64,000 bases of DNA from Arcicella aquatica (lineage in GTDB: Bacteria; Bacteroidota; Bacteroidia; Cytophagales; Spirosomataceae): the NCBI RefSeq assembly GCF_034928825.1, contig NZ_JAYFUL010000009.1, forward strand, positions 62,001-126,000, written 5' to 3'. A model generated the notes under the pieces. The model searched no databases and was not told where the DNA came from. It was given only the letters and a program-made list of their open reading frames with translations. Position numbers and translations under genes: made by a program. Positions 50,066 to 59,617 of the stretch are shown here, one piece after another (the first letter of the stretch is position 1; every line of letters starts with the position of its first letter).

Positions 50066-50605
50066 ATGAAAGTATCTAATGCAGTGCTTAAAGATGTTTT
50101 AATCATTGAACCAAGTATTTTTGGGGATGCACGAGGCTTATTTTTTGAGCCTTTCAATAGTATTACTTGGGGCGAGAAAGGTTTGCCAACCAATTTTGTT
50201 CAGGATAATCAGTCATTTTCTTATAAAGGAGTTTTAAGGGGCTTGCATTTTCAAAAGGGAGATTATGCCCAAGGTAAGCTTGTTAGAGCAATAACAGGTA
50301 AAGTGCTTGATGTAGCCGTAGATTTACGTCCTGATTCACCAACTTTCAAGCAATGGGAGTTTTTTGAACTTGATGCACAGACGAATAAAATGGTATATAT
50401 TCCTGTAGGTTTTGCCCACGGATTCTTGGCATTGGAAGATAGTATTTTTGCTTATAAATGCACAGCAGGCTATAATAAGGCTTCTGAAGGAGGAATTCTT
50501 TGGAACGACCCAGCTCTTAAAATAGAGTGGCCAGTAGAAAATCCAAATGTATCTGACAAAGATATGATTCTTCCTACCCTTGAAGAATATTTGGCACAAG
50601 CTTAA
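50066..50605 (+). CDS. rmlC: dTDP-4-dehydrorhamnose 3,5-epimerase
   Basis: A 179-residue cupin: RGLHFQKGDYAQGKLVRAI holds the catalytic His, DVAVDLRPDSPTF is the Asp partner region, and YIPVGFAHGFLALED is the beta-roll end with the active-site Tyr nearby. The third step of the rhamnose route; separated from rmlA by 69 bp. Confidence 0.96.
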   Translation: MKVSNAVLKDVLIIEPSIFGDARGLFFEPFNSITWGEKGLPTNFVQDNQSFSYKGVLRGLHFQKGDYAQGKLVRAITGKVLDVAVDLRPDSPTFKQWEFFELDAQTNKMVYIPVGFAHGFLALEDSIFAYKCTAGYNKASEGGILWNDPALKIEWPVENPNVSDKDMILPTLEEYLAQA

Positions 50606-50709
50606 ATCTTACTGTATGAAATGGTATTAATAATTTTTTATTGATACTAAGAATAAAGACCTACAACGCTTGAATTAGGTGTACTTAAATTATATTAAAA
50701 GATTCTGAT

Positions 50710-51561
50710 ATGAGTATTATTATATTTGGAGGTATTGGCCAGTTGGGACAATGCATCAATAAAGTAGCTAAAAGCCAAAATATAGAAGGAATTATCTATT
50801 TAGATGAAATTGAAGGTAATATTTTGGATGTGGAACTTTTAGAGAACCTATTTATCAAGCACAAACCTTCTTATGTTGTTAACTGCGCGGCTTACACAGC
50901 TGTAGATAAAGCAGAAGACGACGTAGATTTAGCTAGAAAAATCAATAAAACGGGTGCTGCTAACCTAGCAGATGCTTGTGTGGCTCATGGAAGTACTTTG
51001 ATTCATGTTTCAACGGATTTTGTTTTTGAAGGAAACCTTCCAAAAGCTTTATCTGAAGAAGATGAAGCTACCCCGATAGGGATGTATGGTTTAACGAAAC
51101 TAGAGGGAGAACAGGATATTATTAACAAGATGTCTGAGTTTTTTATTCTCCGCACTAGCTGGTTGTATTCGGAATTTGCCAATAATTTTGTAAAAACAAT
51201 GCTTCGCTTAGGAAAAGAAAGACCAGAATTAGGCATCATTGTTGACCAAGTTGGTACTCCAACTTATGGTGTAGATTTGGCTGCTTGTATTCTTCACATC
51301 ATTACTACTCAAAGCAAAGATTACGGCTTATATAATTATAGCAATGAAGGAGCGATTTCATGGTATGATTTTGCACAAGCAATTTTTGAGTTAGGGGAAG
51401 TGGCTGTAAAAGTTAAGCCGTTAAAAACAAGCGAATATCCAACCAAGGCCAAAAGACCTGCTTTCTCTTTAATGGATAAAACTAAAATTAAGCAAGTATT
51501 AGGCATTGAGATACCTTATTGGCGAGATAGCCTGAAAGTTTGTATGGCAGCTTTAGCTTAA
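50710..51561 (+). CDS. rmlD: dTDP-4-dehydrorhamnose reductase
   Basis: A 283-residue SDR: IIIFGGIGQLGQCI is the cofactor loop, VVNCAAYTAVDKAEDD and STDFVFEG are conserved, and the catalytic Y/K are in MYGLTKLEGE. It makes dTDP-L-rhamnose with NAD(P)H, completing rmlBACD. Confidence 0.95.
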   Translation: MSIIIFGGIGQLGQCINKVAKSQNIEGIIYLDEIEGNILDVELLENLFIKHKPSYVVNCAAYTAVDKAEDDVDLARKINKTGAANLADACVAHGSTLIHVSTDFVFEGNLPKALSEEDEATPIGMYGLTKLEGEQDIINKMSEFFILRTSWLYSEFANNFVKTMLRLGKERPELGIIVDQVGTPTYGVDLAACILHIITTQSKDYGLYNYSNEGAISWYDFAQAIFELGEVAVKVKPLKTSEYPTKAKRPAFSLMDKTKIKQVLGIEIPYWRDSLKVCMAALA

Positions 51562-52427
51562 TAAGGTAAACATATCGACTTAAGAGAAACGTTAAAATAG
51601 AAGATAACACAAACACAGTGAAATATTACCTCTAATCACTTCCGATAAAAACTAATTATTATTTCAGTTTTTAGTATCAGTACACATCCATCTTGGTATT
51701 TTTCTATGCTAAATCCTAGCTAGTTTTCTATGGGTATTGCTAGAATGCAATGCCCCAAAGGTTAGCGTAATTTCAGCGTCTAGTCCATTTTGGGTTGCTG
51801 AATTAAAAGCAAACAGTAATAGTAGAATGGACTCTTGCCAATAATAAAAAGGAAAAGTGAATTAGTAAAATGCTGGTTAGTCAAGTTTTTAAAGATATAA
51901 TTCGTTTTTAAAAACAGTCCTTATTCGAAATGAAAAATATACAATAACTACATGAATTATTGATAAATGACAATGTTAATAATAAAATAATTCTAAGAAT
52001 AGGATATTTTAAATATTAGTTGAAATAGTATTAAAATTCAGTATTTTATTGTGTATTAATCACAAAATGCTTCTTTTTATGCCTTCATATTAAGAATAAA
52101 CGGAATGTTTGTCTTTAATATTGATTAAATAAAAACTTTGATATTTGTATTTTTTTTAGAATATGCCTAAATTTGATAAAGATTGAATTTGAGTAGGGAA
52201 GATGAATACTTTATAATGATATTACCAAATTTGTAATAGTTGAGTTAGGGTATAAATAACAAAGTTTGAGTTTATATAAGATTTCAATAGCTTCTTCTAA
52301 CCGATATAGCTATTTTAATATTAGTCTTGTTTTAGATTAAATTTAGTAACCTATTTTAAATGCCTGAGATATTATAGGTGATAGCCTGATGAATAGTAGC
52401 TTTTATATATAATAAATTATAACTTTT
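51562..52427. other. 866-bp noncoding gap inside the locus
   Basis: No supported gene on either strand. The first about 280 bp is less A+T-rich than the rest, with CTAGCTAG and TTGCTAGAATGCAATGCCCC, and might be a decayed gene or element. The remainder is very A+T-rich. A new promoter for the GT4 cluster is expected here but no clear consensus pair was found. Confidence 0.4.
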
Positions 52428-53579
52428 ATGAAGAAAAAAATTATCTATTACACACAGGTTTACTATTTAGATTCTGCCTTAGAATATATTCAAGTAGCCA
52501 GTAAGGATTTTGATTTTCATGTGTATATTGAAATAACGCCTCATGCGCTGAAAGCGAATATATTTAATATTGATGCTGATTTGACAGAATATCCTCTTGT
52601 TATTCCTGTAGAGTCAGTTGTAAAGAAATGGGATATAGAATATATTTCAACATACTTGAAAAATTGTAAATCATGTCAATTTCTCAATTTTAGTTCTCCT
52701 AAAAGTTTAGATGTAGATTCGTTGTTACGAGCTACCAAATCAATAGCAGGCTTATATAAATTACATGCAGATTTTGTTCATTTGGATGATTTTTCAATGA
52801 GACAAATAGGGATGCTTCCTTTTTTCCTATTGAAAAAGAATAGTTTAATATTGGATGTCCATGACCCTAAACCACATACTGGCGAAAAAGATATTAAAAA
52901 AGTTATTTTTTCTAAGATACTCTATAAACTGACTTCAAAGTACTTGTGTTTGTCAGAATACAGTACCAATATTTTGAAAGGGATATTAGTAGGAAAGAAA
53001 GTTTATACAATCAAGTTTTTGCCTTGTAGCGTTTATCAAAATTTTATCAAAAAAGATTCGGAAATCAAAAAAGAATACATCACATTTATCGGTAGAATTT
53101 CACCATATAAGGGTATCAACTTGTTTATTGATGCTATCAAAAATATTAAGGATGATTCAGTAAAATTTATGATAGCAGGCAAGCAAATAGTTGGATTTGA
53201 TTTGTCAAAGGAAATACCTGATAATATGCCTAATCTGGTTGTAAGAGAAAAGCATTTAAGTAATGAAGAGTTTGTTGATATTGTTCAACGTTCCGTATTA
53301 GTAGTTTGTCCTTATTTAGATGCCACACAAAGTGGCGTAGTAATGACAGCCCATGCTTTAGGATGCCCAGTAGTAGTAACTCCTGTAGGTGCATTGCCAG
53401 AATACGTTGATGAAGGGAAAAATGGTATTGTCTCAGATGATATGAGCTCTGAAAAACTATTAGAAAGTATCAATAAAGGGTTAAAAGAATTTAATCATTT
53501 AAATCAATCACTTGACGATACTTTGTGGACAAATTATGCAGCGTCTAATTTAAAAGTAATGCATACGCTCTATAGTTGA
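52428..53579 (+). CDS. Glycosyltransferase, GT4 family
   Basis: A 383-residue GT-B enzyme. The acceptor side has LILDVHDPKPH and LCLSEYSTNILKG. The donor domain has YITFIGRISPYKGINLFIDAI, then VCPYLDATQSGVVMTAHALGCPVVVTPVGALPEYVDEGKNG. It is soluble or peripheral, acts in repeat-unit assembly, and is the first of three GT4 genes in a row. Confidence 0.88.
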   Translation: MKKKIIYYTQVYYLDSALEYIQVASKDFDFHVYIEITPHALKANIFNIDADLTEYPLVIPVESVVKKWDIEYISTYLKNCKSCQFLNFSSPKSLDVDSLLRATKSIAGLYKLHADFVHLDDFSMRQIGMLPFFLLKKNSLILDVHDPKPHTGEKDIKKVIFSKILYKLTSKYLCLSEYSTNILKGILVGKKVYTIKFLPCSVYQNFIKKDSEIKKEYITFIGRISPYKGINLFIDAIKNIKDDSVKFMIAGKQIVGFDLSKEIPDNMPNLVVREKHLSNEEFVDIVQRSVLVVCPYLDATQSGVVMTAHALGCPVVVTPVGALPEYVDEGKNGIVSDDMSSEKLLESINKGLKEFNHLNQSLDDTLWTNYAASNLKVMHTLYS

Positions 53580-53609
53580 GAATCATTTTAAGATATTAAT
53601 TAAATTCAG

Positions 53610-54716
53610 ATGAAGAAAAAAATACTTTTTTTAGCGCCAGGACTTGTAGTTGGTGGGGCAGAGAAGTTTTTGGTATCGTTAATGAATCGCTTGGATAAAG
53701 AACAATTTGATATTGTTTTGGCTGTTTTGAGCGATAATAATCCGTTACTTAATCAAGTAGAAAGTGGTATTCCTGTTAAGGTATATTCACGTAAATCAAA
53801 ATTTGATGTTTCACCTATCTTTGAACTTAGAAGCTTATTAAAAGAAATAAAACCTGATATCGTATTTTGCTTAGGTTTATTCCCTTTTTTCTTCCTTCAA
53901 TTAGCTAGCTTTTTGATAGGTTCAACTTTTAGAAAATTGATTTCTTACCATTCTACTGTATATCATACTAAGAAAGATGATAGATTGGCCAGAATGTATT
54001 TTAAAATGATTGATAAGTACACTCATGTTATTCCTGTTTCAGAAAATCAACGTGAGTACACGATAGATAGATTTGGGGTATCTGGTAACATTTTTACAAC
54101 AATCCATAATGGCGTAGATGTTGATTTTTGGACTAATTGTCCTTCTCAAACAATAAGAGAAGAAACAAGATTGAAATATGACATACCTTTAGATGCAAAA
54201 GTTGTTGTACAAACTGCTGCTTTCAGACCCGAAAAAAACCATGTAGCGGCTTTAAAAGCATTACATGTCATTAATGCGAAAGAGAATGCAGAGAAACTTT
54301 ACCTTTTGTTAGTGGGCGATGGGCAATGTAGAAAACTTATTGAGGATACCATAGAGGAGTTGAAACTCCAACCTTATGTTCGAATGGCTGGAATTCAAAG
54401 AGATGTTCGTCCTTTTTATTGGTGTGCCGACTTCTTTTCATTAACATCTTATAGTATCGAGACATTCTCAATAGCTGCCTTAGAAGCAATGTCAACAGGT
54501 TTACCTTGTGCATTAACAGATATTGGAGGTGCCAACGAAATGATTGTATCGGGTAAAAATGGGCTATTATGTTCGCCAGATTACCAAAGTATTGCAGAGG
54601 TTTGGGAGCAAATGATGAATACATCATACAATCCTATTGATATAAGAAGCTATATTCAATCAAGATTTAGCGAAAAAGGTATGGTAGATGACTATACACG
54701 GTTCTTTAAAAGCTAA
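53610..54716 (+). CDS. Glycosyltransferase, GT4 family
   Basis: A 368-residue GT-B enzyme: PGLVVGGAEKFLVSLMNRL at the N-terminus, HNGVDVDFW at the linker, VVQTAAFRPEKNHVAALKAL at the donor domain start, and SYSIETFSIAALEAMSTGLPCALTDIGGANEMI with the EX7E motif. It begins 30 bp after the previous gene. Confidence 0.92.
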   Translation: MKKKILFLAPGLVVGGAEKFLVSLMNRLDKEQFDIVLAVLSDNNPLLNQVESGIPVKVYSRKSKFDVSPIFELRSLLKEIKPDIVFCLGLFPFFFLQLASFLIGSTFRKLISYHSTVYHTKKDDRLARMYFKMIDKYTHVIPVSENQREYTIDRFGVSGNIFTTIHNGVDVDFWTNCPSQTIREETRLKYDIPLDAKVVVQTAAFRPEKNHVAALKALHVINAKENAEKLYLLLVGDGQCRKLIEDTIEELKLQPYVRMAGIQRDVRPFYWCADFFSLTSYSIETFSIAALEAMSTGLPCALTDIGGANEMIVSGKNGLLCSPDYQSIAEVWEQMMNTSYNPIDIRSYIQSRFSEKGMVDDYTRFFKS

Positions 54717-54774
54717 TAAAAATAACTTTATCTATTATCTCAAATTTATCATTTTATAAATTAGTAAATTCACT

Positions 54775-55848
54775 ATGAGTGTTATCATTACAGCTCCAAG
54801 CTTAGATCCCAATTTAAATGTTAGTGGTGTTTCTTCTGTCGCTAAATTTATTATTGATAACAACAAGGACTATAAATACTTTCATTTAGAACTTGGTAAA
54901 CGCGATAATGAAACAAGAGGCTTAGGATGGGGCTTACGTATTCTAAAAGCATTGATTACACTTTTTATACAACTGCTTACGGGTAAAGCAAACATCGTTC
55001 ACTTTAATTATGCCCTAAGCAAACCTTCTATTATTCGTGATACTCCTTTTATTTTTGTTACTAGATTATTTAACGTTAAACTGATAATACATTTACACGG
55101 AGGTGAATTTTTAATGAAAGAAAATCCTCCGCAATGGATTAAACGTTATTTAGAATACGTCTTAAATGGAAACGAGAGTAAGATTGTACTGAGTGAATTA
55201 GAAAAACAGGTTGTTGAAGCAAAATTTAAAGCTAAAAATGTATTTGTTCTGCCCAATTGTGTAGATTTAGGGGAAGCTCAAAGTTTTCAAAGAGTAATTA
55301 ATAACACCAGTCCTTTAAAGGTATTGTTTATGGGAAGAATAACCATAAGTAAAGGAATAGAACAAATTGTAGATGCCTTTAAACTACTCAAAAATGAAGG
55401 GATTGCTGTTGAATTTAGTTGTGCAGGAAAAGGACCTGAGGCTGATATATTTATTGGTGAAATGACTAAGATTTTAGGGGATAAATTTATTTATAATGGC
55501 GTAGTGAAAGGTGCAGGCAAGATAGACCTCCTAAAAAAATGCGATGTGTTTATCCTTCCTTCTTTGTTTGGCGAAGGCCTACCAATGGCGTTATTAGAAG
55601 CAATGTCTTTTGGACTTGTTCCTATTGTGACAGACGATGGTTCAATGAAATTTACAGTTGAGGATAAAAAATCAGGCTTTGTAGTAGCTAAAGAATCTCC
55701 AGAAGAAATTATGCAGGCTATAAAGAGTTTAGCAAATGACCGCATCCAGCTCGGAAATATGTCTCAAGAAGCACAAAAAAATATTTTTACTAATTATAAC
55801 CCTGAAGTGTATATTCAAAAACTAGATCAGTTATATGAGGGGAAATGA
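54775..55848 (+). CDS. Glycosyltransferase, GT4 family
   Basis: A 357-residue GT-B enzyme: LIIHLHGGEF in the acceptor domain, VLPNCVDLGEAQ, VLFMGRITISKGIEQIVDAFKLL, and LPSLFGEGLPMALLEAMSFGLVPIVTDDGSM with EX7E. A hydrophobic patch near residue 60 may touch the membrane. Donor sugar unknown. Confidence 0.9.
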   Translation: MSVIITAPSLDPNLNVSGVSSVAKFIIDNNKDYKYFHLELGKRDNETRGLGWGLRILKALITLFIQLLTGKANIVHFNYALSKPSIIRDTPFIFVTRLFNVKLIIHLHGGEFLMKENPPQWIKRYLEYVLNGNESKIVLSELEKQVVEAKFKAKNVFVLPNCVDLGEAQSFQRVINNTSPLKVLFMGRITISKGIEQIVDAFKLLKNEGIAVEFSCAGKGPEADIFIGEMTKILGDKFIYNGVVKGAGKIDLLKKCDVFILPSLFGEGLPMALLEAMSFGLVPIVTDDGSMKFTVEDKKSGFVVAKESPEEIMQAIKSLANDRIQLGNMSQEAQKNIFTNYNPEVYIQKLDQLYEGK

Positions 55849-55931
55849 TAAATTTTTACCACACAGGCTTACTGTACTAGGAAATAGTGCTCATCAACCT
55901 TAATAAAACCTAAGTAAATCGGAAAAGAGTT

Positions 55932-56675
55932 ATGGCTCAACAAAAACTTATTAGCATTAATATCACCTTAGGTAGCTATCAGCAGATTGTTGCTGATATC
56001 ATCTCTTTGGCTAAAAAAAGATACTCTTCTTACGTATGCGTAGCCAATGTTCACATGTGTATTGAAGCATATAATTCTAAGGAGTTTGCAAATATCGTTA
56101 ATTCAGCAGACATTGTTACTGCAGACGGTAAACCGCTCTGTGTTGGCTTAAAGTTGATTAATGGAATAGACCAAGAGAGAGTGGCAGGTATGGATTTAAC
56201 ACCATCTCTTTTGAAAGAAGCAGAATTGAATAATATTAAGGTATTTTTGTATGGTTCAACAGATGAAGTGCTTGAAAAAATACAAAAAGTAGCAAAAGAA
56301 AAATATCCTAATTTAGCAATTGTCGGTGCGATTTCACCACCATTCAGAGTATTGTCAGAGGCAGAAATAGCAAATGATATTAATACCATCAATGATAGTG
56401 GCGCAGGACTTGTTTTAGTGGCGTTGGGTTGCCCTAAGCAAGAAAAGTGGATGTATAGCATGAAAGGTAAAATAAAAGGGGTAATGGTAGGAGTAGGAGG
56501 AGCATTCCCTGTTTTTGCTGGAATACAGCCAAGAGCGCCTAAATGGATGCAAGATTATAGCCTTGAATGGTTACATCGGTTATCACAAGACCCGAAAAGA
56601 CTTTTTAAAAGGTATTTTGTGACTAACTCCCTTTTTATATCACTCCTTATTAAGGAAAAAATACGTACTATATAA
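55932..56675 (+). CDS. WecG/TagA/CpsF family glycosyltransferase (GT26)
   Basis: A 247-residue membrane-associated enzyme: VANVHMCIEAYNS, SADIVTADGKPLCVGL with the catalytic Asp, RVAGMDLTP, VFLYGSTDEVLEKI, LVALGCPKQEKWM and APKWMQDYSLEWLHRLSQDPKRLFKRYF. The family adds the second sugar to a lipid-linked first sugar, as WecG or TagA do. It is placed after the GT4 cluster. Confidence 0.92.
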   Translation: MAQQKLISINITLGSYQQIVADIISLAKKRYSSYVCVANVHMCIEAYNSKEFANIVNSADIVTADGKPLCVGLKLINGIDQERVAGMDLTPSLLKEAELNNIKVFLYGSTDEVLEKIQKVAKEKYPNLAIVGAISPPFRVLSEAEIANDINTINDSGAGLVLVALGCPKQEKWMYSMKGKIKGVMVGVGGAFPVFAGIQPRAPKWMQDYSLEWLHRLSQDPKRLFKRYFVTNSLFISLLIKEKIRTI

Positions 56676-56703
56676 TTTTAAACAACATATTGGTATTCAA
56701 TAA

Positions 56704-57645
56704 ATGGAAAAACACTCCAAAATATATATAGCAGGTCATCGAGGAATGGTGGGTTCTGCTATTCTAAGAAAATTACAAAATGAAGGTTATGAAAATTTTG
56801 TATTGAAAACGTCTAAAGAGCTAGACCTAAGAGACCAACAAAAAGTAGCTGAATTTTTTGAAGTAGAAAAACCTGACTATGTTTTTTTAGCGGCTGCTAA
56901 AGTAGGAGGTATTGTTGCCAATAATACTTATCGTGCAGATTTCTTGTATGAAAATTTAGCGATTCAAAATAACATCATCCATAGTGCCTTTGTTACCAAA
57001 GTGAAGAAACTAATGTTTTTAGGGTCTTCATGTATTTATCCTAAACTAGCACCTCAGCCGCTTAAAGAAGAATACCTACTTACTGGTCTTTTAGAGCAAA
57101 CCAATGAGCCTTATGCCATTGCTAAAATTGCTGGTATTAAAATGTGCGAAGCTTATCGTGCTCAATACGGATGTGATTTTATTTCAGTAATGCCTACTAA
57201 TTTGTATGGTCCGAATGATAACTACGATTTACAAAACTCTCACGTGTTGCCTGCCATGATTCGCAAGTTTTATGAAGCGAAGGAAAACGGCGTTGAGCAA
57301 GTAGTTTTATGGGGTTCTGGTTCTCCTATGAGAGAGTTTTTATATGCTGATGATTTAGCAGCAGCCTGCGTATATTTAATGGAAAATTATTCTGAGCCTG
57401 AGTTAATCAATGTAGGTACTGGAATAGATGTTACAATTAAAGAGTTGGCTAATACTGTAAAAGACATAGTAGGCTTTGAAGGTGAAATCGTTTGGGATAG
57501 TTCTAAACCAGATGGCACACCAAGAAAATTGATGGATGTTTCTAAATTGAACGATAAAGGCTGGAGACATACGATAGAATTGAAAGAAGGAATCGGTTTA
57601 GCATATCAGGATTTCTTGGATAACCATGCAAAACTAAGATTATAG
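56704..57645 (+). CDS. fcl: GDP-L-fucose synthase
   Basis: A 313-residue extended SDR: IYIAGHRGMVGSAI at the NADP site, VFLAAAKVGGI, LGSSCIYP with the catalytic Ser and Tyr region, and YAIAKIAGIKMCEAY with YxxxK. It epimerises and reduces GDP-4-keto-6-deoxymannose. It pairs with gmd immediately downstream (120 bp). Confidence 0.96.
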   Translation: MEKHSKIYIAGHRGMVGSAILRKLQNEGYENFVLKTSKELDLRDQQKVAEFFEVEKPDYVFLAAAKVGGIVANNTYRADFLYENLAIQNNIIHSAFVTKVKKLMFLGSSCIYPKLAPQPLKEEYLLTGLLEQTNEPYAIAKIAGIKMCEAYRAQYGCDFISVMPTNLYGPNDNYDLQNSHVLPAMIRKFYEAKENGVEQVVLWGSGSPMREFLYADDLAAACVYLMENYSEPELINVGTGIDVTIKELANTVKDIVGFEGEIVWDSSKPDGTPRKLMDVSKLNDKGWRHTIELKEGIGLAYQDFLDNHAKLRL

Positions 57646-57765
57646 ATTGTATAAATTATGGTTGTTGATAAGATGCAACAACACTCAACATAGGTTTTAA
57701 AAATACTTTAAATTTTATTTATTACTAACACTGATACATTTATCAGTAGCATTAACACAACGATT

Positions 57766-58830
57766 ATGAAAAAAGCCCTTATTACTGGTATAACTGGACA
57801 AGATGGAGCCTATTTGGCAGAACTACTATTATCAAAAGGATATGAAGTACACGGTATCAAACGTCGTAGTTCATTGATCAATACTGCACGTATCGATCAT
57901 TTGTATGAAGATTTACACGAAGATGGTGTTAAATTCATCATGCACTATGGAGATTTGTCAGATTCAACTAACATTATCAGAATTATTCAAGAAGTACAGC
58001 CAGACGAAATATACAATTTAGGTGCAATGTCGCACGTAAAAGTTAGTTTTGATGAACCAGAATACACTGCTCAGGTAGATGGTATCGGTACATTAAGAAT
58101 TCTTGAAGCTGTTCGTTTACTTGGATTAGTAGAAAAAACTAAAATCTATCAAGCTTCTACTTCAGAGCTTTATGGTTTAGTTCAAGAAGTACCTCAATCT
58201 GAGACTACTCCTTTCTATCCACGTTCTCCTTACGCTGTTGCTAAGATGTATGGTTTCTGGATTACAGTAAACTATCGTGAAGCTTATAATATGTTTGCGG
58301 TGAATGGTATCTTATTTAACCATGAATCTCCGTTAAGAGGGGAAACATTCGTTACTAGAAAAATTACTAGAGCGGTTTCTCAAATAGCATTAGGACAACA
58401 AGAGAAATTATATCTTGGAAACTTGGATGCTCAACGTGACTGGGGTCATGCGAAAGATTATGTAGAAGCAATGTGGTTAATCTTACAGCAAGATGTTCCT
58501 GAAGATTATGTAATTGCTACTGGTATCACAACAAGAGTTAGAGAGTTTGTTAGAATGGCATTTGCTGAATTAGGTATCGAAGTAGAGTTCTCTGGAGAAG
58601 GTGTAGACGAAATCGGTACAATTGTTTCTTGTTCAAACCCATTGTATCAAGTTGAAATAGGAAAAGTAGTTGTAAATGTTGATGCTCGTTATTTCAGACC
58701 AACTGAAGTTGAATTACTAATTGGTGACCCAACTAAATCAAAAACTAAATTAGGATGGGTGCCTAAATATGATTTACCAGCTTTAGTAAAAGATATGATG
58801 CAGTCAGACATTAAGCTATTTACAAAATAA
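57766..58830 (+). CDS. gmd: GDP-mannose 4,6-dehydratase
   Basis: A 354-residue extended SDR: ALITGITGQDGAYLAELLL is the NADP loop, QASTSELYGLVQEVPQSETTPFYPRSPYAVAKMYGFW includes the Ser/Glu and YxxxK sites, and ILFNHESPLRGETFVTRK follows. First step of GDP-L-fucose synthesis from GDP-mannose. A terminator hairpin follows the stop. Confidence 0.97.
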   Translation: MKKALITGITGQDGAYLAELLLSKGYEVHGIKRRSSLINTARIDHLYEDLHEDGVKFIMHYGDLSDSTNIIRIIQEVQPDEIYNLGAMSHVKVSFDEPEYTAQVDGIGTLRILEAVRLLGLVEKTKIYQASTSELYGLVQEVPQSETTPFYPRSPYAVAKMYGFWITVNYREAYNMFAVNGILFNHESPLRGETFVTRKITRAVSQIALGQQEKLYLGNLDAQRDWGHAKDYVEAMWLILQQDVPEDYVIATGITTRVREFVRMAFAELGIEVEFSGEGVDEIGTIVSCSNPLYQVEIGKVVVNVDARYFRPTEVELLIGDPTKSKTKLGWVPKYDLPALVKDMMQSDIKLFTK

Positions 58831-58838
58831 TTAGGCAG

Positions 58839-58877
58839 AATTTAAGACTTCTTTGTCTATATGAAGTCTTAAATTTT
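58839..58877 (+). terminator. gmd terminator
   Basis: AATTTAAGACTTC pairs with GAAGTCTTAAATT and is followed by TTAC; the A and T runs are short but the stem is perfect. Confidence 0.75.
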
Positions 58878-59218
58878 ACTGAATTAATAGTGGAATCGTT
58901 AAAGTAATTGATAATACGATAAATACAAGATTGTTATCAGTGCAAATTCCACATAAAAATTTCTGCTGAAAAAATAATGCTCTAAGCATAGAGCAAAATT
59001 AATTAGCGTATAGAAAAACAATTGCGCTTAAGTAAGGAAGAAATGAGCAATTATTGAGTAAAGTAGCTTCTGATCTACTTACTTAGTAATGAATAAAAGT
59101 AAATACTTTGAATAATTAGATTCCTTATTAGAGGAATAAATGTAGGGTGAGCTTATATTTTAACAAATATAACTAACGTACTTAGGCAAAAGTTATTTTT
59201 TCTTTATAGAGAATAAAT

Positions 59219-59266
59219 AGAAAAAAAGCCACCAATCATAAAAGAATGATTGATGGCTTTTTTTCT
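59219..59266. terminator. Bidirectional terminator
   Basis: AAAAAAAGCCACCAATCAT (59221-59239) pairs with ATGATTGATGGCTTTTTTT (59246-59264), one mismatch. It ends the minus-strand micro-gene at 59285-59377 and can stop read-through on the plus strand. Confidence 0.85.
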
Positions 59267-59284
59267 AAGAACTTTTATCAATCT

Positions 59285-59377
59285 TTAAAAATTAATAAAA
59301 TAAGTCAGTGCTGCCAAAAGGATAATTAATGTAATTCTTCCCCATATTTGAAGTGTGTATTTAGATTCATTACTCAT
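59285..59377 (-). CDS. Small single-pass membrane protein, 30 residues
   Basis: ATG at 59377 (minus) gives MSNESKYTLQIWGRITLIIL and ends LAALTYFINF with a TAA at 59285. A polar N-tail is followed by one transmembrane helix. It has a near-perfect Bacteroidota promoter (TTTG, 20 nt, TATTCTTG; plus positions 59402-59433) with a leader of about 18 nt, and a strong terminator directly after it. It is too short for gene finders. Function unknown; possibly a regulator or assembly factor of a membrane complex. Confidence 0.6.
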   Translation of the reverse strand: MSNESKYTLQIWGRITLIILLAALTYFINF

Positions 59378-59401
59378 AATGTAAGGAGGTTAAGATGTGT
59401 A

Positions 59402-59433
59402 CAAGAATAAATGAAATGTTAATCATACCCAAA
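59402..59433 (-). promoter_or_regulatory. Promoter of the 30-residue membrane protein
   Basis: On the minus strand, TTTG (plus 59430-59433) lies 20 nt before TATTCTTG (plus 59402-59409), which matches TAnnTTTG at 7 of 8 positions. Start would fall near 59395. Confidence 0.6.
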
Positions 59434-59477
59434 ATTACAATTTTTGAGTTAAATTTATCCTAAAAGATTCATCTATT

Positions 59478-59548
59478 TATTAAACGGTATATAGAAGGAG
59501 ATTGGTTTATAAATATTCTAATATTTAATTGTTTTTAAAGCGGTATTT
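59478..59548 (+). promoter_or_regulatory. Two copies of recurrent motif upstream of the first polyprenyl transferase
   Basis: TATTAAACGGTATAT at 59478-59492 is identical to the motif at 61488-61502 (reverse). A related form, TTTAAAGCGGTATTT, lies at 59534-59548. They lie 125 and 70 bp before the gene start and could be regulator sites. Confidence 0.35.
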
Positions 59549-59617
59549 TAACGCTAATTTTATTCTTACAAGCTAACGTTCATAATTCACTAACATCCCC
59601 CAAAAATATAAACTATT

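Larger units (their letters stand above)
58831..59617. other. 787-bp region with terminators, a micro-gene and repeat motifs
   Basis: Contains the gmd terminator (58839-58877), a bidirectional hairpin at 59219-59266, a small minus-strand membrane-protein gene (59285-59377) with a good promoter, and two copies of the TATTAARCGGTATAT-like motif at 59478 and 59534 before the first polyprenyl transferase gene. The section 58880-59215 shows nothing definite. Confidence 0.55.

Noticed and set aside
59395..59463. 22-codon plus-strand frame with a perfect AAGGAGGT before its ATG
   Set aside because: Shine-Dalgarno sites are rarely used in this phylum, the frame covers the minus-strand promoter, and the peptide has no structure of note. 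Chance is likelier.
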